A DNA stretch of 15,839 nt from Bacteroidota bacterium (GTDB lineage: Bacteria; Bacteroidota; Bacteroidia; Bacteroidales; WCHB1-69). The translations under genes were made by a program, and so were the position numbers. Below are positions 1-5,945 of the stretch, piece after piece (the first letter of the stretch is position 1; each line of letters starts with the position of its first letter). Under the pieces are notes generated by a model that did not search any database, was not told the origin of the DNA, and was given only the letters and a program-made list of their open reading frames with translations. The stretch covers positions 1-15,839 of the forward strand of contig JAEWNB010000045.1 of the NCBI GenBank assembly GCA_023392945.1, given 5' to 3'.

Positions 1-54
1 TGCCACTTTTGATTTAAAAGCGGAGCTAAACTTTCTTCTTGACTTCTTTTCCAT
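1..54 (-). CDS. IS3-family transposase OrfA, N-terminal fragment running off the window
   Basis: Reading from the ATG at 54 down to base 1 gives 18 uninterrupted codons. They contain the stretch RRKFSSAFKSKVA, which closely resembles the conserved start of IS3-family OrfA proteins (pattern RRKFS-x-EFK-x-KVALEAL). OrfA is the helix-turn-helix DNA-binding part of the IS3 transposase and is normally joined to the DDE-bearing OrfB by programmed frameshifting. Nothing beyond residue 18 can be seen. The call rests on this short motif and on the position, immediately downstream of a hydrolase gene that ends too early. Confidence 0.65.
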   Translation of the reverse strand, partial: MEKKSRRKFSSAFKSKVA

Positions 55-120
55 AAGACAACTTTTTTAAATTTTTTATACGTTAACTTTTAATTTTTGT
101 TGCCCTAATAAAGGGATCCA
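1..120 (-). mobile_element. Left-truncated IS3-family insertion sequence (one end)
   Basis: The first 120 bases read, on the minus strand, as the upstream end of an insertion sequence. A terminus beginning TGGATCCC (position 120 downwards) is followed by about 60 bp of leader and then the start of an IS3-type OrfA. IS3-family ends usually begin with TG. The terminus abuts the stop codon of the interrupted hydrolase at 121-123, so the element appears to have landed inside that gene. The inverted motif CCCT/AGGG near 102-114 lies within the terminal region. Only one end is visible, so inverted repeats and target duplication cannot be checked. The exact boundary is inferred. Confidence 0.55.
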
Positions 121-894
121 TTATATTTTTCTTGATATAATATCCAAATTATAAAAGAAATCATTGGTCCAATAATTCGGCCAATAAATATAATCCGTAT
201 CAGTAGTACTATTTTGGCAATTCCATATTGGATAAGAATCAAAGGATAATATATTGGGACCACAAGAATCAATAAAATCTTGAATATATAATTCATAAGC
301 CTGTATGTCAGAAGTAGCAGAAGAATATCCTAATGCATTTTTACCAGCATAAATGGGTAGTAAATTTGAAAATCTTAATATTGTACTATCAAAATTATTA
401 ATATCAGAAAAGTATAAATTAATATCTTTAAAATTATTTTTTTTTGGCTCATCTTTCACTGAGAATCCTAAAAGAGCAGAATGAGTTCCATAATAATTGA
501 GCCCATTTATACTATTAACAGAATTATAGGAAGGAGAATACCAGCCGATAGATAGGTCGGGGCAAGTAAGGATGATTTTAATATTCAATGAGTCAGCCCT
601 ATCTAAAAAAGCTTTAGATGGATTATCTATTGCATAACGTGGTGGCTGACTGGTGTAAAAACCTATTAATTGTTTTTCGATCTGAATACAATTAAAGTTA
701 CTATTTTTTAATTGTCTTAAAAACTCTATGTCATTCCCAACAAAGGGATCTGTTCCGGAAGGAAAATAGCCCAAATGATTAGTTAAACTTGTGTCATAAT
801 CATAAGAATAAATTCCAATCAAAAAATGATTTAATTGACAATAAGATACTTTATATCCTATTAACAAGATTAGCAAAATTAAATATCTCTTCAT
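121..894 (-). CDS. Secreted TIM-barrel glycoside hydrolase-like protein, 3' end missing
   Basis: The 257-residue product starts with a lysine/arginine followed by a hydrophobic signal peptide (about residues 1-19), so it should be exported. The body resembles the first half of a beta/alpha-barrel glycoside hydrolase of the GH42/beta-galactosidase-like type. GFSVKDEP (residues 143-150, E149) looks like the end of strand 4 with a candidate acid/base. A second acidic motif, LSFDSYPI (D219), follows. Related proteins continue well past the point where this one stops, with the remaining barrel strands. The stop at 121-123 sits exactly at the apparent IS3 terminus, so I read this as an interrupted and probably inactive gene. 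It lies 20 bp downstream of the deacetylase gene and was probably co-transcribed with it. The exact family and substrate are not recognisable. Confidence 0.6.
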   Translation of the reverse strand: MKRYLILLILLIGYKVSYCQLNHFLIGIYSYDYDTSLTNHLGYFPSGTDPFVGNDIEFLRQLKNSNFNCIQIEKQLIGFYTSQPPRYAIDNPSKAFLDRADSLNIKIILTCPDLSIGWYSPSYNSVNSINGLNYYGTHSALLGFSVKDEPKKNNFKDINLYFSDINNFDSTILRFSNLLPIYAGKNALGYSSATSDIQAYELYIQDFIDSCGPNILSFDSYPIWNCQNSTTDTDYIYWPNYWTNDFFYNLDIISRKI

Positions 895-914
895 GGTTTT
901 AAATATATTATTTT

Positions 915-1667
915 TTATTTACTATAAAATTTATCCATATCTTTCATTGTCAATGATTTAATTTTATTCTTCTTACAAATAGCAAATAGCTTTTCTAAAT
1001 ATTCAGATTGGATGATAAAGTCTCCTTTAATGGTATCGATTGAATGTGCATATAATATGAGAATTTCATTATTTGATATAGCCCTTTTAATACCCGTTTC
1101 AAAGTTTTTAAGAGAAATTTTATCATTATAATCTATCCCCATTGCATTAACGATATAATAGGAATTTTTATTAGCATAAATATTATCATAGTTGTTTATT
1201 GTTGTATTATTAATATTGTAAGTCGCTTTTCTAATATATTTAAAATATTTTAAAAGCAAAGAATCCATTGTAGGAGTTGAATCTCCAAATGGATATGCAA
1301 ATGATACAACTTTAAAACCCATCGAGTGAAGTGTTTTTATTGATGGTAAAATCTCATTGTTTATATACAAATCGGAAGTATCCTTATAATTAAATACACT
1401 AATATGATTATATCCATGACATGCGATTTCATGCCCATCTGATTCCAATATTTTTAATTTTCTAATTAAATTAGAATCAAGAAGTTGAGGTCTTGTTATA
1501 AAAAAAGTTGCTTTAATTTTATATTTTTTAAAAACATCTTTATAGGAAAACCATTCTTCTATAGATTGATCATCGAAGGTAAATATAACGCCTCCATTAT
1601 TTTGTGTTTTTTTACATCCTTCCAGTAGGAATAAAATTACAATAAAGTAGATTATTTTTTTCATCAT
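915..1667 (-). CDS. Lipoprotein polysaccharide deacetylase (CE4/NodB-like)
   Basis: This 250-residue protein has a lipoprotein signal peptide with the lipobox LLEGC (C18), so it should be membrane-anchored outside the cytoplasm. The NodB-homology motifs follow in order. TFDD (residues 30-33) supplies the catalytic-base and metal-ligand aspartates, and CHGYNH supplies metal ligands H84 and H88. AYPFG (124-128) is motif 3, and LYAHS near residue 205 carries the late histidine. Such enzymes remove N- or O-acetyl groups from polysaccharides such as chitin-like chains, peptidoglycan or exopolysaccharide; the substrate here is unknown. The gene is the first of two on the minus strand, with the truncated glycoside hydrolase 20 bp downstream. 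The pair suggests joint processing of an acetylated glycan. Confidence 0.85.
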   Translation of the reverse strand: MMKKIIYFIVILFLLEGCKKTQNNGGVIFTFDDQSIEEWFSYKDVFKKYKIKATFFITRPQLLDSNLIRKLKILESDGHEIACHGYNHISVFNYKDTSDLYINNEILPSIKTLHSMGFKVVSFAYPFGDSTPTMDSLLLKYFKYIRKATYNINNTTINNYDNIYANKNSYYIVNAMGIDYNDKISLKNFETGIKRAISNNEILILYAHSIDTIKGDFIIQSEYLEKLFAICKKNKIKSLTMKDMDKFYSK

Positions 1668-1947
1668 TTTTATAATACTTTAGAAGTTATCTCTTAATAC
1701 ATGACATTTTTTATTTTCCAACCTAAAACGTTAACAACTAGAAGTTTGCAAACGATTTTTTAATTGACATTCAATATTTTATAAAAAAAATCACCAAATT
1801 AACTTCTATGAATACCAAACAATTTGGCAAAAATAATTAATTATCTGATATTTTAGCACAACAATTAGAAAAAATATCAATTTATTGAGAATAAAGCTTA
1901 TAATCCTCTTTAATATTGCTCTATGCAATGAATGATATAAGTGCCTG
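1668..1947. other. Intergenic region upstream of the deacetylase, no gene seen
   Basis: AT-rich and without a convincing coding frame. On the minus strand, CCAACCTA at 1718-1725 reads as TAGGTTGG, one base off the Bacteroidetes -7 box, with TTTG about 23 bp upstream inside the perfect palindrome GTTTGCAAAC (1744-1753). This could be the promoter and an operator for the deacetylase gene. A second -7-like box, CAAAAATA (TATTTTTG on the minus strand), lies at 1828-1835. Both are tentative. Confidence 0.3.
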
Positions 1948-2025
1948 TGTCAGCTTCCCCTTTTAGGACAGTTTTAAAATAGACTGCAAATATACATTGT
2001 TTATTTCATATTCATTTTGATATTC

Positions 2026-2118
2026 TTATGGGGGCATGTCATTTAAAGAATCGAGTGGAGGATTTTCATTATAATCTTTCCTCCATTTTTTAGAAACAAT
2101 ACGAACATCTTTCAGTGT
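2026..2118 (-). pseudogene. Decayed IS3-family transposase OrfB, C-terminal remnant (copy 1)
   Basis: The minus strand holds a 30-codon frame ending in TAA at 2026-2028 and containing DVRIVSKKWRKDYNENPP, followed by a Leu-Asp-Ser-Leu segment. This resembles the C-terminal signature of IS3-family OrfB (W-x-x-DYN-x-x-RPH-x-x-L-x-x-x-P), with RPH changed to PPL. An in-frame stop lies immediately upstream at 2119-2121, and no catalytic DDE region is present, so only the tail survives. The same frame occurs in copy 2 of the repeat. Confidence 0.6.
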
Positions 2119-2216
2119 TTAAAAATAGATAAAAATCTAAAAAAATCCGTAATTAATTCTAAATTAATTGATTATAAAATATTTTTTTTGGCTTACTTTT
2201 TGGCTTAAAAGAAAAA

Positions 2217-2247
2217 GTGCACTGTAACTATCTGATTTACAATGCAC
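2217..2247. terminator. Hairpin with flanking A and T runs, orphan copy of the tRNA-Pro terminator
   Basis: The arms GTGCACTGTAA and TTACAATGCAC pair over 11 positions with one mismatch around a short loop. An A-run precedes and a T-run follows, so it could act on both strands. In copy 2 the identical hairpin lies just downstream of the intact tRNA-Pro. Here only the tRNA's 3' end is left, so this copy no longer serves a tRNA. It may still insulate the cluster that starts downstream. Confidence 0.65.
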
Positions 2248-2261
2248 TTTTTTTATTTCTG

Positions 2262-2275
2262 TCGGGGTGAGAAGA
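2262..2275 (-). other. tRNA-Pro 3'-end fragment (putative att-like duplication)
   Basis: Fourteen bases are identical to 8334-8347. On the minus strand they are the 3' half of the acceptor stem with the discriminator A, plus the 3' strand of the T-stem, of tRNA-Pro(GGG). The rest of the tRNA is absent. Many integrative elements leave exactly such a duplicated tRNA 3' end at the far side of the insert. Confidence 0.7.
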
Positions 2276-2440
2276 AGGTAATATCTGTCTAAGTAGCTAA
2301 TATACAGTAATTTATTAGAAAAATACTCGTTATTATTTTCTTACTTTATTCTGTATGATTTTTGAGGAAGCTGACATTTTTTTTAGGACGAGACAATCAA
2401 TGAAAAGCAGCTAAAAATGATGATTTTTTTTGTTGTTTTA

Positions 2441-2469
2441 TTGTATGTTCTAATTTTTATGTATCTTTG
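2441..2469 (+). promoter_or_regulatory. Bacteroidetes-type promoter for the ORP-like cluster
   Basis: TTG at 2441-2443 and TATCTTTG at 2462-2469 match the -33 and -7 (TAnnTTTG) elements with 18 bp between them. Transcription would begin near 2475, about 45 bp before the ATG at 2522. This position argues against the upstream in-frame ATG at 2417 as the start of the regulator gene. Confidence 0.65.
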
Positions 2470-2521
2470 TAGCGAACTATGGTTCATAATAATATTATTT
2501 AAAACACTTATAATCAATATT

Positions 2522-3082
2522 ATGTCACCGAGAATAAAAAAATTTAGGAAGGTTTTGAATATGCCAATAATTAAAGGTTTTAAACCATATGGTTTAGAAG
2601 CCAATAAGCAGAAAAAAGAAGCTATTACTTTATTATTTGAGGAATATGAAGCATTAAGAATGTGTGATTATGATATGTTTAATCATTCCAAAGCAGCAGC
2701 AGAGATGAATATCTCTAGGCCTACCTATACAAGAATTTATGCTTCTGCTCGTGAAAAAGTGGCTAAAGCATTTGTTGAAGGAAGGCAAATTACTATTGAA
2801 GGAGGAAAAGTCTATTTTGACAGTGATTGGTACCATTGCAAAAAGTGTGGTTGTTTTTTTAATAATCCGGAAAAAGAAAATAAAGTTAGCAACTGTCCTT
2901 TGTGTGGAAGTGATGAATTTAACAGTTGTGACAATGATAATTATCATCAAGATATGTCAACAAAATATTGCGATGACCTATGTTTTTGTCCTGTTTGTGG
3001 ATTTGAGGAAATTCATTTGAACTGTTTTCCTTGTAAAAAGAAAATCTGTCCTAAATGTGGAAATTATATGAGAAGAAAATAA
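2522..3082 (+). CDS. DUF134/UPF0251 helix-turn-helix protein with Cys-rich zinc-ribbon-like tail
   Basis: The 186-residue protein opens with MSPRIKKFRKV and has the family motif EEYEALRMCDYDMFNHSKAA, then MNISRPTYTRI, a sigma-70-region-4-like helix-turn-helix. The C-terminal 83 residues (about 104-186) contain 14 cysteines, mostly in CxxC pairs (for example CKKC, CPLC, CPVC, CFPC and CPKC), suited to binding zinc or iron-sulfur centres. I start it at 2522. The in-frame ATG at 2417 would add a hydrophobic 35-residue leader that the family lacks and would lie upstream of the promoter. As the first gene of the cluster it is probably its regulator, perhaps sensing metal or redox state through the Cys domain; that role is inference. 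Confidence 0.8.
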   Translation: MSPRIKKFRKVLNMPIIKGFKPYGLEANKQKKEAITLLFEEYEALRMCDYDMFNHSKAAAEMNISRPTYTRIYASAREKVAKAFVEGRQITIEGGKVYFDSDWYHCKKCGCFFNNPEKENKVSNCPLCGSDEFNSCDNDNYHQDMSTKYCDDLCFCPVCGFEEIHLNCFPCKKKICPKCGNYMRRK

Positions 3083-3109
3083 TAGTGTTTAATAATAAAA
3101 ATAAAAATT

Positions 3110-3427
3110 ATGAAAGTTGCCATCACTTCAACAGGGAATTTATTAGAATCAAATATTGATCAGCGGTTTGGACGATGTGCCTATTTTGTCTTATATGATA
3201 CCGAAAGTGAATCAATAGAATTTATTCCTAATCCAAACAAAGAATTAGAAGAAGGAGCAGGACCTGCTTCAGTTCAATTAATTGCCTCTAAAGAGGTTAA
3301 AAAAATTATTTCTGGAGAGTTTGGAATTAAGATAAAATCATTGTTAGATAGTTTGAAGATTCAGATGATTTCTATTAAGAATCCCGATAAAAAAGTAAAA
3401 GAAATTATTGAATTATTATCCCATTAA
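3110..3427 (+). CDS. NifX/MTH1175-like (orange-protein-like) metal-cluster-binding protein
   Basis: At 105 residues this is a single-domain member of the dinitrogenase iron-molybdenum cofactor family (NifX/NafY/MTH1175/ORP). The start MKVAITSTGNLLESNIDQRF matches the first strand and following loop of the fold, RFGRCAYF the usual FGR-x-x-YF motif, and GAGPASVQLI the central glycine-rich segment. Relatives in sulfate reducers include the orange protein, which binds a mixed Mo-Cu-sulfide cluster. It lies 27 bp after the regulator and 11 bp before the DUF5320-like gene. No nif structural genes are in the window, so nitrogen fixation is not implied. Which metal it binds cannot be told from the sequence. 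Confidence 0.8.
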   Translation: MKVAITSTGNLLESNIDQRFGRCAYFVLYDTESESIEFIPNPNKELEEGAGPASVQLIASKEVKKIISGEFGIKIKSLLDSLKIQMISIKNPDKKVKEIIELLSH

Positions 3428-3438
3428 ATTATTATATT

Positions 3439-3636
3439 ATGCCGAAACTTGATAGATCCGGGCCGGAAGGAAAAGGATCAGGAACCGGTCGAAAATTGGG
3501 AGAATGCAACTTGATGCCGAATGATGAAAAGTTGCAAAAACTTGGTCGTGGCCTTGGGAAAAGTTATAAATCACCGGAAGGCAAGGGTAAAGGAAAACGT
3601 TTGAAGAGCGGTCTTCCTGATACCAATTTGGAATGA
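3439..3636 (+). CDS. DUF5320-like small Gly/Lys-rich protein
   Basis: This 65-residue, very basic protein has a conserved-looking start, MPKLDRSGPEGKGSGTGRKL, similar to DUF5320 proteins (MP-x-x-D-x-x-GP-x-G-x-G-x-x-TG-x-x-x-G). A second glycine/lysine-rich block near the C-terminus includes GRGLGKSYKSPEGKGKG. It has a single cysteine and no signal peptide or membrane segment. Such proteins commonly accompany NifX-like and MinD-like Fe-S ATPase genes in anaerobes, but their function is unknown. It sits between the two NifX-like genes, on the same strand. Confidence 0.65.
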   Translation: MPKLDRSGPEGKGSGTGRKLGECNLMPNDEKLQKLGRGLGKSYKSPEGKGKGKRLKSGLPDTNLE

Positions 3637-3680
3637 AATATGAAAAGTAATTAGTTAATAACCATTTATATCTTAAATTT

Positions 3681-4052
3681 ATGAAGAAAATTATTGCAAT
3701 CCCTTTGGAAAACGGGATTTTATGTGCGCATTTTGGTCATTGTCAACAATTTGCTATTGTGGAGACTGAAAATGACAAGATTATCGAAATTAAAGAATTG
3801 ACACCACCTGAACATGAACCCGGGTTATATCCCCGTTGGATCGCGAAGTTCGGTGTTACGGATGTTATTGCCGGAGGTATGGGGCAACATGCAATTATGC
3901 TTTTTAATGAGCAAAATATTAATGCTTTTGTGGGTGCTCCAATCAAAACAGCTCGTGAATTAGTTACGGATTTTTTGTCAAATAAATTATCGCTTTCTGC
4001 TAATTATTGCAACCATGATGATAGCCATGAACATGGAAATTGTGCTCACTGA
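3681..4052 (+). CDS. Second NifX/MTH1175-like protein, with His/Cys metal-binding tail
   Basis: The 123-residue protein starts MKKIIAIPLENG and carries HFGHCQQF in place of the usual FGR-x-x-F motif. GVTDVIAGGMGQHA corresponds to the family's conserved glycine segment. It differs from the first paralogue by a C-terminal tail of about 16 residues, NYCNHDDSHEHGNCAH, with four histidines and two cysteines, which looks like a metal-binding tail. It ends 13 bp before the first ATPase gene. The family fold and neighbourhood point to carrying or storing a metal-sulfide cluster, but no partner is proven. Confidence 0.8.
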   Translation: MKKIIAIPLENGILCAHFGHCQQFAIVETENDKIIEIKELTPPEHEPGLYPRWIAKFGVTDVIAGGMGQHAIMLFNEQNINAFVGAPIKTARELVTDFLSNKLSLSANYCNHDDSHEHGNCAH

Positions 4053-4065
4053 TTAGAGATTATCT

Positions 4066-4950
4066 ATGCTTAGTCCGACAAATATTAAAATTGCAATTGC
4101 CAGCGGAAAGGGAGGGACGGGGAAAACTTTGATTTCAACTAACATTTTTGATTCTTTGCATCGAAATGGATTTAAAACCACTTTGGTTGATTGTGATGCT
4201 GAAGAACCTAATGATACTTTATTTATTAAAGGAAATCTTACCAAAACAATTGATGTTATGAATATGATTCCCGAAATTAAGTTAGATAAATGTACTTTTT
4301 GCGGAAAATGTGTTGATTATTGTAATTACAATGCAATCTTTATGTTGCCTCTTGGTAGAGTGATTAAAGTAATGGACGATTTATGTCATGGTTGTGCTGC
4401 TTGTATAGTGGGATGTGACTATGATGCCATTGAAGAAAAAAAAATATCTCTTGGTAAAATTAGTCTTTACTCAATTGACGATAATGCCGATTTGATTGAA
4501 GCAAGAATGAATGTGGGTGCTTTATCTCCTGTCTCACTTATTAAAGCTGCTATTAAAGAAGCTTCCGGGAATGGCATTCTTTTACTTGATGTTCCTCCGG
4601 GAACTGCATGTCCGTTTATTCAAACTGTAGCAACTGCCGATTATGTTATCCTTGTTGCTGAGCCAACCCCTTTTGGATTAAGCGATTTGCAACATTCAGT
4701 GAAAACACTTCAAAAAATGAATTTAAAATTTGGAGTAATCATGAATAGAATTGGATATGGAGATAATGCTATTTATGATTATATATATAATGAAAATATT
4801 GAACTGCTTATGGAAATTCCTTTTAATAGGGAATACGCAACTTGTTATGCTAAAGGTGAAATGGTGGTTAAATATGACAAAGGATTAGAAAAACAATTTA
4901 TCTCAATGATTAAATTTATTGTTCATAAGTATGGAAATTGTAATTGTTAG
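4066..4950 (+). CDS. MinD-type P-loop ATPase with inserted 2x[4Fe-4S] ferredoxin domain (ORP-complex-like)
   Basis: The 294-residue protein has the deviant Walker A motif GKGGTGKT (residues 14-21) with the signature lysine K15, then VDCDAEEPN (the A' aspartates) and LLLDVPPGTACP (switch II). Inserted between them is a bacterial-ferredoxin module with two CxxCxxCxxxC motifs, C76/79/82/86 and C107/110/113/117. It ends in CNC. Paralogous pairs of such ATPases occur in archaea and anaerobic bacteria; in Desulfovibrio vulgaris they belong to the ORP complex. The likely role is ATP-dependent insertion or transfer of a metal-sulfur cluster. Its last 20 bp overlap the next ATPase gene, which implies coupled translation and a stable pair. 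Confidence 0.88.
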   Translation: MLSPTNIKIAIASGKGGTGKTLISTNIFDSLHRNGFKTTLVDCDAEEPNDTLFIKGNLTKTIDVMNMIPEIKLDKCTFCGKCVDYCNYNAIFMLPLGRVIKVMDDLCHGCAACIVGCDYDAIEEKKISLGKISLYSIDDNADLIEARMNVGALSPVSLIKAAIKEASGNGILLLDVPPGTACPFIQTVATADYVILVAEPTPFGLSDLQHSVKTLQKMNLKFGVIMNRIGYGDNAIYDYIYNENIELLMEIPFNREYATCYAKGEMVVKYDKGLEKQFISMIKFIVHKYGNCNC

Positions 4951-5800
4951 CGGGAAGGGAGGAACAGGGAAAAGCACTATTAGTGCTGCTTTTGCAACTT
5001 TAAAAAATAAAGTTGTTGTAGCTGACTGTGATGTTGATGCAGCTAATTTACCTATACTTTTTAATCCATCTCGTGAAGATGAAAATGTTTTTGTCTCAGG
5101 ACAAAAAGCGGTTATTGATTATTCATTATGTTCAAATTGTGGTTTATGTCTTAATTACTGTCGGTTTGACGCAATCTTTGTTGCAAAATGGAAGGTTACT
5201 ATTTCGGAATTTTCATGTGACGGATGTAAATTATGTTCATTGATATGTCCCTATTCTGCTATTTCAATGATTGAAAATGATAAAAGTAGGATCTATAGCG
5301 GATCTTTTAGAAATGGAAAAATGGTCTATGGTTCTCTTGCCCCCGGAGAGGATAACTCAGGAAAATTGGTTAATAAGGTTAGAGAAAAAGCAAGAGAACT
5401 TTCCAAATTAAATAATATTGAGACTATTATTATTGATGGACCTCCTGGTATCGGCTGTTCGGCAATTTCTTCTATTACAGGCGTGGATAGGGTGCTGATT
5501 GTAACGGAACCTACAATTTCCGGGGTACATGATTTTCAAAGATTATTGCAAATCATGGATAATTTTCACTATTCTCCATGGGTGATGATTAATAAATTTG
5601 ATCTTAATGTTGAAATGAGTGATGAAATAGAAAATTATTGTAGAAAAAATAATATCTCTTTTGCGGGAAAATTGCCTTTTGATGCTAATGTTGTTGAAGC
5701 TATGGTTAATAAGAAGAGTATTATTGAATATGCTCCTGATTCTGAAATCGCGAATCAAATAGCTGCTATTTACGATAAAATAACGACCATGATGTTGTAA
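4931..5800 (+). CDS. Second MinD-type ATPase with 2x[4Fe-4S] domain, partner of the preceding one
   Basis: The 289-residue protein has GKGGTGKS (residues 8-15), ADCDVDAAN and IIDGPPGIGCS. Two inserted 4Fe-4S motifs are at C67/70/73/77 and C96/99/102/106. I start it at the ATG at 4931, directly before the strand leading to the P-loop. A TTG four codons earlier (4919) is possible but adds only four residues. The start lies inside the 3' end of the upstream ATPase gene (20-bp overlap). The pair probably forms a heterodimer, as for DVU2103/DVU2104 of the ORP complex; that is inferred from family knowledge. It is followed by 145 bp with no recognised gene. Confidence 0.88.
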   Translation: MEIVIVSGKGGTGKSTISAAFATLKNKVVVADCDVDAANLPILFNPSREDENVFVSGQKAVIDYSLCSNCGLCLNYCRFDAIFVAKWKVTISEFSCDGCKLCSLICPYSAISMIENDKSRIYSGSFRNGKMVYGSLAPGEDNSGKLVNKVREKARELSKLNNIETIIIDGPPGIGCSAISSITGVDRVLIVTEPTISGVHDFQRLLQIMDNFHYSPWVMINKFDLNVEMSDEIENYCRKNNISFAGKLPFDANVVEAMVNKKSIIEYAPDSEIANQIAAIYDKITTMML

Positions 5801-5945
5801 AAATGAATGATTAAAAAGGACTGATTTATGAAATACGTTTATCTGAACTCTTTTTTAATGTGTTGATGATGAATGTATAGTAGATCAATTATAATGAATA
5901 TTAAAATGAAACTGATAACAATTTTATTAACTAACAAAAAAAAAT

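Larger units (their letters stand above)
1951..2275. repeat. ~325-bp direct repeat, copy 1
   Basis: This segment aligns along its whole length with 8022-8347, in the same orientation, with roughly 25-30 differences by eye (about 90% identity) and very few indels. It contains, left to right, an IS-like end, a decayed IS3 OrfB tail (minus strand), a strong hairpin and the last 14 bp of tRNA-Pro (2262-2275). Similarity stops abruptly inside the tRNA sequence, whereas copy 2 continues into a complete tRNA gene. The left boundary is approximate to a few bases. The two copies bracket the gene cluster at 2441-7925. Confidence 0.9.
1948..2376. repeat. Possible inverted ends TGTCAGCTTCCCC / GAGGAAGCTGACA
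   Basis: A 13-bp sequence at 1948-1960 is matched in inverted orientation, with one mismatch, at 2364-2376. The outer ends read TG...CA, as in IS3-family termini. The left copy lies about 65 bp beyond the stop codon of a decayed IS3 OrfB tail, the usual place for an IS3 right end. The right copy lies beyond the tRNA fragment, next to the start of the ORP-like cluster, so the interval cannot be a simple intact IS. No target-site duplication is apparent. It may be a rearranged IS remnant or coincidence. Confidence 0.35.

Noticed and set aside
2262..2275. A second tRNA gene
   Set aside because: Only the last 14 nt are present; D-arm, anticodon arm and 5' acceptor strand are missing.
2417..2521. 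N-terminal extension of the DUF134 protein from ATG 2417 (hydrophobic, membrane-like leader)
   Set aside because: The family starts at MSPR-type sequence (ATG 2522), and a good promoter (2441-2469) lies inside the extension.
3110..4052. Nitrogen-fixation genes, suggested by the NifX-like family name
   Set aside because: No nifHDKENB genes are present. The domain is widespread in non-fixing anaerobes, and the neighbours fit the ORP-type cluster better.
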